A DNA stretch of 64,000 nucleotides from Albidovulum sp. (GCA_028823855.1 JAPPFL010000011.1:34046-98045), one strand, 5' to 3'; numbered from the stretch's first letter, positions 38,307 through 47,668 are shown. Notes: generated by a model not told the origin, from the sequence alone. Numbers and translations are program-made.

Positions 38307-39610
38307 GGACGAGCCGACATCAACTCGGGCAGCCACAACACCGGATCCGGCCAAAGGATGAACAGGGCCGATGCCGCGAGCATGATGAGCGCAAACGGAA
38401 AGGAGCCCCACGCGACGTCAGAGAAATTCCCGCCGTCCTTCCGGACGCCCTGAACCACGAAGAGATTCATTCCTACCGGCGGCGTAATCAACGCGATTTC
38501 GCACATCAGAACGATAAAGATCCCGAACCATATCGGATCAACGCCGACCGCGACCACTACTGGAACGGCAATCGGCACGGTGAGCACAAGCATGGACATG
38601 GCGTCCATGAACATCCCCAGGACAAGATAGAATAGCATAAGGACCAGCAGCAGGCCGTATTGATTGACCCCCAGCGTGGCGACCCACCTGGTCACGGCTT
38701 GTGTTGCACCAACCATCGATAACGTAACGTTTAGGAGAAGCGCACAGATCAGAACGAGCACTACCATGCCTGTGGTCCTTGCCGCCCTGTATGACGATGT
38801 CGCTAGCAGAGGCATCGTAAGACGCCCATTCAGCCCGATGATTACGAGGGCAATCGTCACTCCAAGTGCTGCGCTTTCAGTCGGCGTAGCCAGTCCGCCA
38901 TAGATACTGCCCATCACGACACCGAAAATGACGAGCGGCGGCACAAGATGGCGCAGAAGAAGCAACCGTTCGCGCAGCGGAATAAATGCAGCGCCGCCGG
39001 TAGTTGATTTGCCCTGATAGGCAAAGAATATGTAGGTCGAGAATGCAAGGGAGAGCGATATCCCGGGCAGAACCCCCGCCATGAAGAGTTTGCCGATTGA
39101 AACATTCGCTAGCGAGCCATAGACGAGGAGGTTGATGCTTGGCGGAATGAGGATGCCGAGCGTTCCGCCTGCCGCCAGTGATCCGAGAGACATGCGAACC
39201 GGATACCCGCGCGCGTTCAGGGAGGGGAGCGCAATTGTCCCAACAGTGGCCGCTGTAGCGACCGACGAGCCCGAGGTGGCCGAAAATAGCGTACAGGTGG
39301 CAATGTTTGTGTGAAGAAGCCCGCCGGGCAGTCGGCCAAGCCAAACCGCCAGCGCATCATACATTCTGTCTGCAAGGCCGCTGCGAAGAAGAAGTTCCCC
39401 GAGCAACATGAACAGCGGTATTGCCAGCATGGTGGAATTGTTGAGGCTTCCCCAGATGACACCACCGGTCATCTGGACCAGGGGCATCCCGTAGGCCAGA
39501 TATCCGCCGACAGCGCCAACAGCGAGAATCGCGAAGGCGACTGGCAGGCTGAGAAGCATCAGCCCCAGCATAGTGAAGAACGCGACGACAAGCGGCAAGA
39601 TTTCCATCAA
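38303..39610 (-). CDS. dctM: TRAP transporter large permease DctM
   Basis: 435-aa sodium-coupled inner-membrane transport subunit with about 12 spans. Family blocks: LSLPVAFAILAVGAVGGYLA, AIPLFMLLGELLLRSGLADR, ATSGSSVATAATVGTIALPS, AGGTLGILIPPSINLLVYG, and the C-terminal EIALITPPVGMNLFVVQGV. The length is normal. It lies nine bases after dctQ and overlaps the racemase-family gene by four bases. Confidence 0.95.
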   Translation of the reverse strand: MMEILPLVVAFFTMLGLMLLSLPVAFAILAVGAVGGYLAYGMPLVQMTGGVIWGSLNNSTMLAIPLFMLLGELLLRSGLADRMYDALAVWLGRLPGGLLHTNIATCTLFSATSGSSVATAATVGTIALPSLNARGYPVRMSLGSLAAGGTLGILIPPSINLLVYGSLANVSIGKLFMAGVLPGISLSLAFSTYIFFAYQGKSTTGGAAFIPLRERLLLLRHLVPPLVIFGVVMGSIYGGLATPTESAALGVTIALVIIGLNGRLTMPLLATSSYRAARTTGMVVLVLICALLLNVTLSMVGATQAVTRWVATLGVNQYGLLLVLMLFYLVLGMFMDAMSMLVLTVPIAVPVVVAVGVDPIWFGIFIVLMCEIALITPPVGMNLFVVQGVRKDGGNFSDVAWGSFPFALIMLAASALFILWPDPVLWLPELMSARP

Positions 39611-39619
39611 TAGAATCTC

Positions 39620-40174
39620 CTACCGCTTCGCCAAATCTTCAAGCTCCGTTTCAAGCTCCTCTTCGACCCGTTCCGGTCCAAAGGCGTCGGCCAGCGTATC
39701 GAGAGATCCTTTCAAGAGCAAAGCCACGGCCCGCCTCGCGACCCATGCCGACGTCAAGGCAAAATACGCAATCGCCGCAAACCAGAAGGACTGCGGATAA
39801 ACCAGAGGCGTCGCCCATGGCGTCTGTGCCAAAGCCCGGTAGCCAATAGTCTCTGAAAATGTCCGGTAACTGAAAACGAGGAAAAACAGCGCCAGTACAG
39901 CGATACCGAGAACTGAAATCAAGTTCAATATCGCCCGGGCACTCCTCGGCAATTGACCATAAAACAGATTTATCCTGATGTTTGACAGCTCGATCGAGGC
40001 AACTGAAAAGGCAAGAGGGGCACCGATGGCAATCGCATATCCGGACAATTCATCAACACCGCCAAGCGAGATTGAAAACAACTTCCTCACAACCGTCTCA
40101 GTGGTTATCAGGAGGGAAAGCGAGATCATCATGAACCCGAATATCGCTCCGACGACGTGACTCAGACGTGCCAT
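39620..40174 (-). CDS. dctQ: TRAP transporter small permease DctQ
   Basis: 184-aa four-helix membrane protein linking receptor and DctM. The start at 40174 (MARLSHVVGAIFGFMMISLS) removes a non-conserved extension that would overlap dctP. GGVDELSGYAIAIGAPLAFS is the conserved loop; the C-terminal tail is acidic. Lies 17 bp after dctP. Confidence 0.88.
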   Translation of the reverse strand: MARLSHVVGAIFGFMMISLSLLITTETVVRKLFSISLGGVDELSGYAIAIGAPLAFSVASIELSNIRINLFYGQLPRSARAILNLISVLGIAVLALFFLVFSYRTFSETIGYRALAQTPWATPLVYPQSFWFAAIAYFALTSAWVARRAVALLLKGSLDTLADAFGPERVEEELETELEDLAKR

Positions 40175-40191
40175 GGGCGCCCCGTTTTCTT

Positions 40192-41220
40192 TCAGAGACC
40201 CAGTTTTGCTCCGACAGTCGCGCGCCAGGATTCCTCGCATTCAGGAAAAACGGCGTTGCACTGGTCTGCCCATACCGGCAAGGAGACCTCGCTCACCGCT
40301 GCTGCAACCATCGCCAGATCGGCATCTGTGACAACAACGGATTGCAGCGAATAGGGCGTGCCAAGCTCGCAGGGTTCTTGGCCGGTGTTGCAGTTCATCG
40401 CATCGACAAAGAGTTCTTCGGAATAGGCCCAAATGTCACTGACGAGTGTTTCGATGGACGTTTGCAGAGCGGATTGCTGATCCGCGCTCATCCCGTTCCA
40501 TGTGTCGAGGTTGATGGCATATCCGTTGATCGCCAGTTGCAGCGCAATCGGGAGCACAACGTTGGTAGCTTCCGGCCATCCCGCGGAATTTGCCGATGCT
40601 GGTCCTGTGATTGCGCATTCGACCACTCCGCGGGCAAGCGATTGCTGAACCTCCCCGAACGGCATCGGTACACCGGTGGCGCCAAGACCCGAGACGAAGT
40701 TTGCCGCACTTTGGTCGCCAACTCGGACCTTGAGGCCTTGAAGGTCGGACAATCCGCCAATCTCTGGCTTGCAAAACACGACCTGGGGACCTGCTGGCCA
40801 GACGCCAAGCAGCTTGGCATTGAAGTTCTGCTGGATACGCGCATTTACTGTATCAAAAAAAGCCTCGGTGTGCGCCTTTCCGGCCATGTATGACGTGTTC
40901 AACCCGATCAGATCGAAACCGAGTATCGAAACCTCGTCCCTGCTGACCTGCGGCCCGCGGATCGAAACGATGTCAAAGAGACCCGACTTAAGCACTCGCA
41001 GCCCGTCGGTATCGGGAATGCCGGTCACATCAACCGGACGATATTCCACCGAGACCGATAAACCTGTCCTGTCGGCAAGATTCTCGAAGAAGGGCTGCTC
41101 TTTGTTCTGCTGGATCAGACCGGACCCGACCGGTTGCCCCATAACCTTGAGAGAGAGTTCCTGGGCGAGCGCACCTGATGCCGCGAGAACACCGATTGCC
41201 ACAAAAAGGACTGTTTTCAT
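40192..41220 (-). CDS. dctP: TRAP transporter solute-binding protein DctP
   Basis: 342-aa periplasmic receptor. AAAGGATGAG before the ATG and a clear signal peptide (MKTVLFVAIGVLAASGALAQ). Visible: the GLKVRVGDQSAANFVSGLGA ligand loop with its Arg, MPFGEVQQSLARGVVECAIT, and WNGMSADQQSALQTSIETLV. First gene of dctP-dctQ-dctM-racemase; a 22-bp imperfect palindrome lies about 135 bp upstream. Ligand unknown; the racemase-family partner hints at an amino-acid derivative or similar acid. Confidence 0.92.
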   Translation of the reverse strand: MKTVLFVAIGVLAASGALAQELSLKVMGQPVGSGLIQQNKEQPFFENLADRTGLSVSVEYRPVDVTGIPDTDGLRVLKSGLFDIVSIRGPQVSRDEVSILGFDLIGLNTSYMAGKAHTEAFFDTVNARIQQNFNAKLLGVWPAGPQVVFCKPEIGGLSDLQGLKVRVGDQSAANFVSGLGATGVPMPFGEVQQSLARGVVECAITGPASANSAGWPEATNVVLPIALQLAINGYAINLDTWNGMSADQQSALQTSIETLVSDIWAYSEELFVDAMNCNTGQEPCELGTPYSLQSVVVTDADLAMVAAAVSEVSLPVWADQCNAVFPECEESWRATVGAKLGL

Positions 41221-41322
41221 TTTCTCATCCTTTCATTCTGGTCCGTCATGCACCGGCCGCACTGTAACCGCGCGTCGAAGACAAGCCATGACCGTGTGGC
41301 GCCAGTATACCGATTGACACGG

Positions 41323-41374
41323 TTTTGTAAAAGTATTTTCTTGCAAAGCCGCTGAAGAAAAAATGTTTTCATCA
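41323..41374. promoter_or_regulatory. Likely RpiR operator region upstream of dctP
   Basis: GAAAA-AATG-TTTTC (41357-41370) is the core of a 22-bp imperfect palindrome with outer TGA/TCA (41353-41374). TTTTGTAAAA at 41323-41332 resembles the core TTTTGTCAAAA of the palindrome before the rpiR-type gene. AT-rich GAAAA/TTTTC palindromes are typical RpiR-family targets. Confidence 0.55.
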
Positions 41375-41503
41375 TTTGCCGGCTTGCTATTTCAGAATTC
41401 AACATCGTTAAGAGTTGCCACTTGCAAGTTGTCATCTCCTAGGAGTCGCCAACCAAGTGAGTCTATTGAAATCGGGCCCTATCGGCACCTCGACGCCGCC
41501 GGT

Positions 41504-42349
41504 CTACAGTTCCCCAAACACCTCATTCAGTGATTCAATCGTTTGGAGCCGGGTTCGTCCCGTCGCGCCGGCTTCCTCGATCGCAAGCGAAAGCAACAGA
41601 TGGCAAAGTGCCATAACCGTAGTGTGGTTGAAAATCGGACCGGTTGATTTCGTTTCGCACCGGAAATGCCATTTCACGTCATTGCGGAACTCGGCGCCTT
41701 CATCGGTCACAAGAGCGACGGCGGCGCCCGACCCTACCAACGACGCAAGCAACCGTTCTGTTACCGCCACGCGTCGTCGCAATCCAAACACCAGCACAAC
41801 GTCATTCGTACCCAAGCCGGCGAAATGTTCGCCAAGCGTCTCTCCGCCCCCTGGGACAAGCGAGATGTCCTCGACGACCTGCATCAGCTGCCATTTCAGA
41901 TAAGCCGCAAATGCAAAGTTGCTGCGAAATCCGATGACGACAACCCGGCGCGCAGCCAGGACACCTCGCGCAACTTCTCGAAGTTCCTGCGGATCTATCC
42001 GACGAAACGTCCTGCCGAGATTGTCGGAAATCAGTTTGACCTCATCACTTGGCCAGTTTACGTCCGCAGTCGCCTCGCTGTGATCAAGAAACAGGCGCGA
42101 CCCCGTCCGCCCTTCTTTCCTTGCAAGAATTCTGGCTTGTTCATAGTTGTCGAAACCAAGGCTCCGAACAAATCTTGACACCGTCGCATTCGAAACATTC
42201 GCCAGCCTAGCAAGTTCATTAGCGTTGTAACTGGCAAGTTCTCCGGGAAAATCGCAGAGAAACTCTCCGAGTTGCCGTTCCGCGGGAGGCAGATCCGATA
42301 GCGTGCTCCTGACGCGGTGCAGAAACGAAACTTCATGTTTTTCAGACAT
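41504..42349 (-). CDS. MurR/RpiR-family transcriptional regulator
   Basis: 281-aa regulator. N-terminal HTH_6 domain (LPPAERQLGEFLCDFPGELA, NELARLANVSNATVSRFVRS), then a SIS sugar-phosphate-binding domain (RRVVVIGFRSNFAFAAYLKW, NDVVLVFGLRRRVAVTERLL). The ATG at 42349 follows GGAGTGGCTG; an upstream in-frame start would add nine residues. It lies upstream of and in the same direction as the TRAP operon, separated by 283 bp, and probably controls both itself and dctP through the palindromes described there. The inducer may be an amino or keto sugar phosphate or an acid derivative. Confidence 0.9.
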   Translation of the reverse strand: MSEKHEVSFLHRVRSTLSDLPPAERQLGEFLCDFPGELASYNANELARLANVSNATVSRFVRSLGFDNYEQARILARKEGRTGSRLFLDHSEATADVNWPSDEVKLISDNLGRTFRRIDPQELREVARGVLAARRVVVIGFRSNFAFAAYLKWQLMQVVEDISLVPGGGETLGEHFAGLGTNDVVLVFGLRRRVAVTERLLASLVGSGAAVALVTDEGAEFRNDVKWHFRCETKSTGPIFNHTTVMALCHLLLSLAIEEAGATGRTRLQTIESLNEVFGEL

Positions 42350-42421
42350 CAGCCACTCCACGAACACAATGTTCAACTATGATGCCGGCCACGGCCATCA
42401 GCGGAAAATGAGCTTTTGCCA

Positions 42422-42438
42422 ACATTTTGTCAAAATGT
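42422..42438. promoter_or_regulatory. Palindrome at the rpiR-type promoter
   Basis: ACATTTTG-T-CAAAATGT, a perfect 8-1-8 inverted repeat, 73 bp before the regulator's ATG. A probable autoregulatory operator. Confidence 0.65.
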
Positions 42439-42559
42439 ATTCCATACTCGGCCGTCCGAATTAATTGCAACAACCGCTTCGAGAGCATACTCGCTCTTGA
42501 TGAAGTCCCTTGCAAAGTGCATCCCCAAAGACGCTTTCAGGCGTCAATGCAAGAGCGTC

Positions 42560-43760
42560 TGTAAGTAGCCGGGCAATATGTTCCTAGCAGTGCTGTAGGC
42601 CACTCGAGCATCCGACCCTTGCACGGAATCCTGTACCAGATTGGCATATCGCGCGGCTGTCTCATCCTATGTATGGCCAAGAATCCGTCCAATTATGCGA
42701 AGGCTGTCACCAAGCGCCGGCACCCTTGGCGCAAAGCTGTGCCGGCACTCGTGAAGCAGCATGCCCTCAATTCTCGCTCACTTTCAGGTTATCTTGCAGG
42801 TATCGTTCCAGGTATCGTTCAGGTAGCGCATTTGATTTCCTTGGATCTTCCCCGGGAAAGCGAACGGACTATCGGCCATTCGCGGAATTCGGGAATGCGC
42901 TGGTGTCCCATTTGGTGATAGCGATATTGTCCGGGGTCCCGTCTTCGTGTCAGGCAAACGGATCTCCCCAGCCTCAAGATCGACCTAGTTCCAGCGAAGG
43001 TTCAGGAATTCACTCGTCCGGCAGCCAGCCGGCGGAAGAAGGCGTATCGCAGCCACGACATGCACCTAATCCTCCTTGCAGGTCTCCGCCTCATCCTGCA
43101 CCCGACTAGCCACCGGAACGCCTCTTCGGATAGGAACCGTTCGTGCATCCGCGCGTGGTTCGTGACAACCAGACGGCGGGGATCGATCATCTCCGTGATT
43201 TGTCCGCGCTCCTCTGCTAAATTGCAAACGCGCGACAGAAGCTTGATCACAGTGTCGCTATTCTCGGAATTGCACACTGCCAGTGGCGCAGTTTCGTGAC
43301 TTCCCGTGACCCGACCGCCGGGGCAAGGCGCTGATCAAGCTTTGGCACGATGTGTTTCGTAACGACAGACCGGTTGTTCGATTCCGTCTTCGGCTTGCAG
43401 CGCAACGCAACATATTCAACTGGGTAGCGTTCGGCCATTTTGCCGACAGTCGGACCTTCGGCGAGCATCGCCGTCATCGACCCGGGAACGGGTTCCTCGC
43501 CGACCTTGATCCGGGCAACGATATGTGCTGCACGCCTCCATGCCTCTTCCGCAGTGATCACACCGTGCGGTCCAATCGTTACCCGCCTCGCTAACTTTCC
43601 TCTTGCGCAGGTCTGAACCGCATACGCCTTCCGTCTCGCGGGATGGATTCGCACCCCGAAACCGGGGGGCTTGCCGTCCCTGTAAGTCCTTTAGCGAATT
43701 GACCTTCCGCTTCGAATTCGCTCTTGACCCGAATCGCGCCATGCCCCCTCTACTCAACAT
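42560..43760 (-). pseudogene. Phage/genomic-island tyrosine integrase, multiply frameshifted
   Basis: Fragments in several frames follow one integrase from N to C terminus on the minus strand. The arm-binding start ends in FGVRIHPARRKAYAVQT-like sequence and RRVTIGPHGVITAEEAWRRA. The core-binding part reads GPTVGKMAERYPVEYVALRC. LIKLLSRVCNLAEERGQI and HERFLSEEAFRWLV come next. Toward 42.6 kb there is LHECRHSFA (the HxxR box, with Glu-Cys in place of Asp-Leu) and LRIIGRILGHT with a downstream Tyr (AARYANL). At least three frame breaks. A perfect 12-bp tandem repeat (CAGGTATCGTTC twice, 42797-42820) duplicates four codons. No tRNA or attachment repeat was found beside it. Confidence 0.75.
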
Positions 43761-44440
43761 TCCGTACGACTAGGCTTCACGCCACGCGGTTTTCCTTCGA
43801 GTCCTCGCCGCGCCGGATGCGGTCTATGACCGTCGAGGCTTGATTACGAGCCTTGCTTGGTGCGATCTTGCCATGCCTGCCGACCGTGAAGCGTCCGGGC
43901 TTGCCCGCCGGCCCCTACATCTGGACCTCGCGGACCCTTCATCAGGATTCATACACTCGGACACCTTAGCTAGGAAGATCCGGACCCAGAAAAGCGCATC
44001 GCCGCACCCATCAGCCAAAGACTCTACCGAACGGCAGGAATTCCTGATCGGCTTTCGCGTGGCATTGGTCGCAACTCCTAGCTTCCGGTCTGTCGCCGAT
44101 CCTAAAATCCGCAATTAAAAATTGGCGTCCATTCGGCATTTTCGCCAGGCCATTTCTGGCGACGATGCAAATGGCGATGAAAAATTCTAACATTCAATAA
44201 AATAGGTTGTTTTCCCGAGCCAGTCTGAAACCGTTGTTTGAATTCATCGATAGCATGCAATTACATGATTCAATCTCCGGTTCTTCTATCAACAACCGTT
44301 TCGAGTTCGTGAAACTCAGTATTTCGTCTTTCGTGTCACGTTAATGGTCTGCCTAGGCGAGCCCCTCTCCACAGCAGCCGCATTTGGTAAAACGAGCTTT
44401 CTTTCGTTCCGCAACTTCATACCGATCCATGTCCACTTTC
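43761..44440. other. Spacer between integrase relic and GntR gene
   Basis: About 0.7 kb with no convincing coding region; the right part becomes AT-rich toward the GntR promoter. Confidence 0.45.
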
Positions 44441-44456
44441 AATTATCATGATAAAT
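44441..44456. promoter_or_regulatory. GntR-type operator at the regulator's own promoter
   Basis: AATTATCATGATAAAT, centred on the palindrome TTATCATGATAA, 52 bp before the gntR-type ATG. On the minus strand it contains TCATGATAATT, the 11-mer found twice before the peptide transporter operon. Confidence 0.7.
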
Positions 44457-44508
44457 ATCGCCCTACACATTCGCGCCGCCTTTGCCTATGTATTCGTAAT
44501 GACAAGAA

Positions 44509-45282
44509 ATGAAGCCTAAAATGGATGGAAGCAGCGAATTCATAGCACGTCCGAAACAGTCGCGACCTGTACGCGTCGCGGACAAAATCAAGCAATGGGT
44601 CGTTGAGCGAGACCTGAAGCAAGGCGACAAGCTGCCTAACGAAGCAGAGATGATCAAATTGTTCTCAGTGTCCAAGGGCACAGTGCGTGAAGCCATGCGG
44701 ATTCTCGAAGCGCAGGGCTTGATTGTGACACGAACCGGACCGGGCGGGGGTAGCTTCATCGACAAGGTTTCGGCGGAGCGGGCCAGATCGCTCCTGGCGA
44801 ACTACTTCTATTTCCAAAACTTGTCGATTTCCGACATCTACCAAATGCGCAAGACCTTGGAGCCGGAGTTGGTAGCCAGTCTCGCAGGCAAGCTGACGGA
44901 AGTTCAGTTGGACGAACTCCAATTTCTGGCCGAACGCCACCCCGAGCCGGCGAGCAGCCCTGAAGAGGAGATGGAGCAGCATATCTCCTCGCTCGCCTTT
45001 CATGCCCGGCTTTCAGAATTCGCGGGAAACCGGCTTCTGGGTTTCGTAATCGGGTTCATGGCCCGCATCCTAACCGATTTGACGGTGTATCGTCGCCTGT
45101 ATGACCCTCCCAGCGCCGAACTCTGGCAACGAGGCCGCGAGCACCAATTAGAGTTGGTGCAAGCCCTACGCGACGGCGATTCAGACGCGGCTAGGGCTAT
45201 CATGGCATCTCACATGAAAGGGGCGGAAAGGATCATGATTGCGCAGGAGGCCCAGCTCATGCGGAACTTCATGGGCGAATGA
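44509..45282 (+). CDS. FadR-subfamily GntR transcriptional regulator (FCD domain)
   Basis: 257-aa regulator. Winged helix (about 21-88): RVADKIKQWVVERDLKQGDK, LPNEAEMIKLFSVSKGTVRE, AMRILEAQGLIVTRTGPGGG. The FCD ligand domain (about 105-245) contains IYQMRKTLEPELVASLAG, HARLSEFAGNRLL, and HQLELVQALRDGDSDAARAI, with the family histidines. It is convergent with the DUF1028 gene (12 bp apart) and likely controls the DUF1028 / peptide-transport unit through the shared TCATGATAATT sites, plus itself. Confidence 0.92.
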   Translation: MKPKMDGSSEFIARPKQSRPVRVADKIKQWVVERDLKQGDKLPNEAEMIKLFSVSKGTVREAMRILEAQGLIVTRTGPGGGSFIDKVSAERARSLLANYFYFQNLSISDIYQMRKTLEPELVASLAGKLTEVQLDELQFLAERHPEPASSPEEEMEQHISSLAFHARLSEFAGNRLLGFVIGFMARILTDLTVYRRLYDPPSAELWQRGREHQLELVQALRDGDSDAARAIMASHMKGAERIMIAQEAQLMRNFMGE

Positions 45283-45294
45283 GAGCATGCGATT

Positions 45295-45954
45295 CTACGG
45301 GTGCCTAGACCTGTCAACCAGCACCGGAACTTGGCCCAGCCAGCCATGATACGGGTGCCCGTGCGCCCTGTCGCAAAGCTGCTTCAGCGCCGCAATGGGA
45401 GTTTCGTGACAGTCGATTCGCAGGTCCAGAGGGGGGCGGTGCGGATCCAAGATCAGAATCGCCGCTGAAACCAACCCACGCGTATCGCCGCCGGCTGCAT
45501 CGGCCGCTGCCAGAGCCGTCAACATCCGGTTGACAGCCGTCGCTTTGCTGTTTCGGGTTGCCGAAATCAAGGCGTCAAGCACAGCCTGGCCTGTCAGCAT
45601 GTTTCCCGCCACCGCCAATCCTTCTTCGCAATAGTGATCAGCAAAAGCGATGCTGTCTCCACCCGTGAATCCCTTTGTACCACCCTTTCGATCCAATGCG
45701 ATGATCTGCCGATGCCCGCGGCCCGGGTCGGATTGGAGTACATGCGCAATCGCGACTTCCGCGTCGGTACCCCTGTGCATCTGGCGCAGGACCTCGTCGC
45801 GCCAAAATGTACTGGGCGCCGTCCCTTGAGAAGCCACCAATCCCGATTCAATGTCTCCGCGCAGCACCCAACCGCCCACGCACAGGTTGCCGGTAGCGGC
45901 GGCGGCGGCGAAGATGCCTGTATCCTGGTCTAATGTCAGAATCGAATAAGTCAT
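45295..45954 (-). CDS. DUF1028 (Ntn-hydrolase-like) protein
   Basis: 219-aa protein of the DUF1028 family, thought to have an Ntn-hydrolase fold. Seen: YSILTLDQDTGIFAAAAATG, NLCVGGWVLRGDIESGLVAS, QGTAPSTFWRDEVLRQM, GHRQIIALDRKGGTKGFTGG, EEGLAVAGNMLTGQAVLDAL and LDLRIDCHETPIAALKQL. The usual C-terminal peptidoglycan-binding extension of some members is absent. It is divergent from the peptide transporter operon, with a 99-bp shared promoter region containing two GntR-type sites. Genes of this family often neighbour peptide transporters, so an amidase or peptidase acting on the imported compound is a reasonable inference. Confidence 0.9.
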   Translation of the reverse strand: MTYSILTLDQDTGIFAAAAATGNLCVGGWVLRGDIESGLVASQGTAPSTFWRDEVLRQMHRGTDAEVAIAHVLQSDPGRGHRQIIALDRKGGTKGFTGGDSIAFADHYCEEGLAVAGNMLTGQAVLDALISATRNSKATAVNRMLTALAAADAAGGDTRGLVSAAILILDPHRPPLDLRIDCHETPIAALKQLCDRAHGHPYHGWLGQVPVLVDRSRHP

Positions 45955-45983
45955 GCAGAAGCCCTTGTAACATTCCTATTGAA

Positions 45984-46028
45984 TTTTTCATGATAATTTG
46001 AGAGAGTGCAATTAATCATGATAATTTC
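45984..46028. promoter_or_regulatory. Two GntR-type operators between DUF1028 and peptide-transport genes
   Basis: TCATGATAATT occurs at 45988-45998 and again at 46016-46026, 28 bp apart (about 2.7 helical turns), both inside AT-rich palindromic context. The same 11-mer is present, inverted, at the gntR-type promoter. Confidence 0.7.
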
Positions 46029-46053
46029 GACCAGTAACAGAGAGGATCACACA

Positions 46054-47628
46054 ATGAAACGTTCGGAAATGACACGCCGCACGCTGCTGGCAGCCGCGGC
46101 GGCAGCGGCTCTCGGCCTCGGGTCGGGGACGGCGCAGGCCCAATCGCCAGAGAACGTGCTGATCGTCGGCCAAATTGCAGAACCCAAAGCACTCGATCCG
46201 GCCGCCGTGACAGCAGTAAACGACTTTCGTATTCTGATGAACGTCTTTGACGGACTCGTGCGCTACAAGGATGGCACGCTTGAAGTCGAACAGGCGCTGG
46301 CGACAGACTGGACCATCAGCGACGACGGCAAGGTTTACACATTTACTCTGCGCGACGGCGTGAAATTCCACGACGGGTCCAGTTTCAACGCCGAGGCTGT
46401 CAAGTTCAACTTCGATCGCATGCTCGATGAAAACCATCCGCATCACGACACCGGACCATTCCCGTTAGCGTTCTTCTTCTCGGCAGTGAACTCAGTCGAC
46501 GTCGTCGATCCGATGACCGTGCAATTCACCCTTAACGCACCCTACGCGCCATTCCTGTCGAACCTCGCCTATCCGACGGGCTTGATCGTCTCGCCGACCT
46601 CCGTGGAAACGCATGGTGCCGACGTGGGTCGCAATCCCTCCGGCACAGGTGCATTCAAATTCGTCGAGTGGCGCTCGAACGAGGCCGTCGTGGTCGAAGC
46701 AAACTCCGACTATTGGGACGGGGCTCCGAAACTCGAGGCGGTCGTGTTCCGCCCGATTACGGACGCCAACACGCGAACAGCGGAAATGCTGGCAGGCGGG
46801 ATTGATCTGATGGTCGAAGTGCCCCCCGTTTCGCTGTCGGAATTCCAGGGCGACGCGTTCACTATTCATGAGCAGGCAGGCCCCCACGTCTGGTTTCTCA
46901 TCCTGAACGCAAAGGAAGGCCCCTTTGCCGACGTCCGCGTCCGCCAGGCCGCAAACTACGCAATTAACAAGGAGGCAATCGTCAACGATGTGCTGGAAGG
47001 CACTGCTGCCGTTGCCGCGGGCCCGACCCCGCCGGCATTTTCCTGGGCTTACAACGAAAGCCTCAAACCGTATCCCTATGATCCCGACAAGGCGCGTTCA
47101 TTAATTGCTGAAGCCGGAGCCGAAGGGGCTGAACTTACCTTCTTTGTAACCGAAGGCGGGTCGGGAATGTTGGACCCGGTGGCCATGGGCACCGCCATTC
47201 AGGCCGACCTGGAGGCCGTGGGTTTTGAAGTAGCCATCGAGACCTACGAATGGAACACCTTCCTCGGCGAAGTGAACCCGGGTCTCGAAGGAAAAGCCGA
47301 CATGGCAGAAATGGCTTGGATGACAAATGACCCTGACACCCTGCCGTTCCTCGCGCTCAGGACCGAGGCCTGGCCGGACAAGGGCGGATTCAACTCGGGC
47401 TACTATTCCAACCCCGCTGTTGACAAGCTCTTGGAAGCTGCTCGCGTCTCAACCGATCAGAGCGAACGCGCTCGGCTCTATCAGGAAATGCAGGCGATCG
47501 TGCAAGAAGACGCACCTTGGGTCTTCGTTGCGAACTGGAAGCAGAATGCAGTATCCTCTGACCGGGTAGGCGACTTCTCGCTCCAGCCGTCATTTTTCCT
47601 TCTGCTTGACGAGGTAACCAAGAAATAA
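46054..47628 (+). CDS. Peptide/nickel-type ABC transporter binding protein (SBP family 5)
   Basis: 524-aa periplasmic receptor. I chose the ATG at 46054 since GAGAGGATC lies upstream and it begins an export signal with a twin-Arg start (MTRRTLLAAAA..., cleavage after AQA). Family-5 blocks: AEPKALDPAAVTAVNDFRIL, VFDGLVRYKDGTLEVEQALA, YTFTLRDGVKFHDGSSFNAE, NPSGTGAFKFVEW, RVRQAANYAINKEAIVNDVL and YEWNTFLGEVN. First gene of the operon; binds oligopeptides, or possibly other amides such as those handled by the divergent DUF1028 protein. Confidence 0.93.
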   Translation: MKRSEMTRRTLLAAAAAAALGLGSGTAQAQSPENVLIVGQIAEPKALDPAAVTAVNDFRILMNVFDGLVRYKDGTLEVEQALATDWTISDDGKVYTFTLRDGVKFHDGSSFNAEAVKFNFDRMLDENHPHHDTGPFPLAFFFSAVNSVDVVDPMTVQFTLNAPYAPFLSNLAYPTGLIVSPTSVETHGADVGRNPSGTGAFKFVEWRSNEAVVVEANSDYWDGAPKLEAVVFRPITDANTRTAEMLAGGIDLMVEVPPVSLSEFQGDAFTIHEQAGPHVWFLILNAKEGPFADVRVRQAANYAINKEAIVNDVLEGTAAVAAGPTPPAFSWAYNESLKPYPYDPDKARSLIAEAGAEGAELTFFVTEGGSGMLDPVAMGTAIQADLEAVGFEVAIETYEWNTFLGEVNPGLEGKADMAEMAWMTNDPDTLPFLALRTEAWPDKGGFNSGYYSNPAVDKLLEAARVSTDQSERARLYQEMQAIVQEDAPWVFVANWKQNAVSSDRVGDFSLQPSFFLLLDEVTKK

Positions 47629-47636
47629 GCACTATG

Positions 47637-47668
47637 GGGCAGTCGCGGCACGCGGCTTGCGGCTGCCC
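47637..47668 (+). terminator. Intercistronic stem-loop after the binding-protein gene
   Basis: GGGCAGTCGC (47637-47646) pairs with GCGGCTGCCC (47659-47668), with one G-T wobble. There is no T-run, so it likely protects the 5' message and lowers expression of the downstream permease genes instead of ending transcription. Confidence 0.6.

Noticed and set aside
42797..42820. Possible start of a CRISPR-like array
   Set aside because: Only two 12-bp units in direct contact without spacers; no cas genes in the window.
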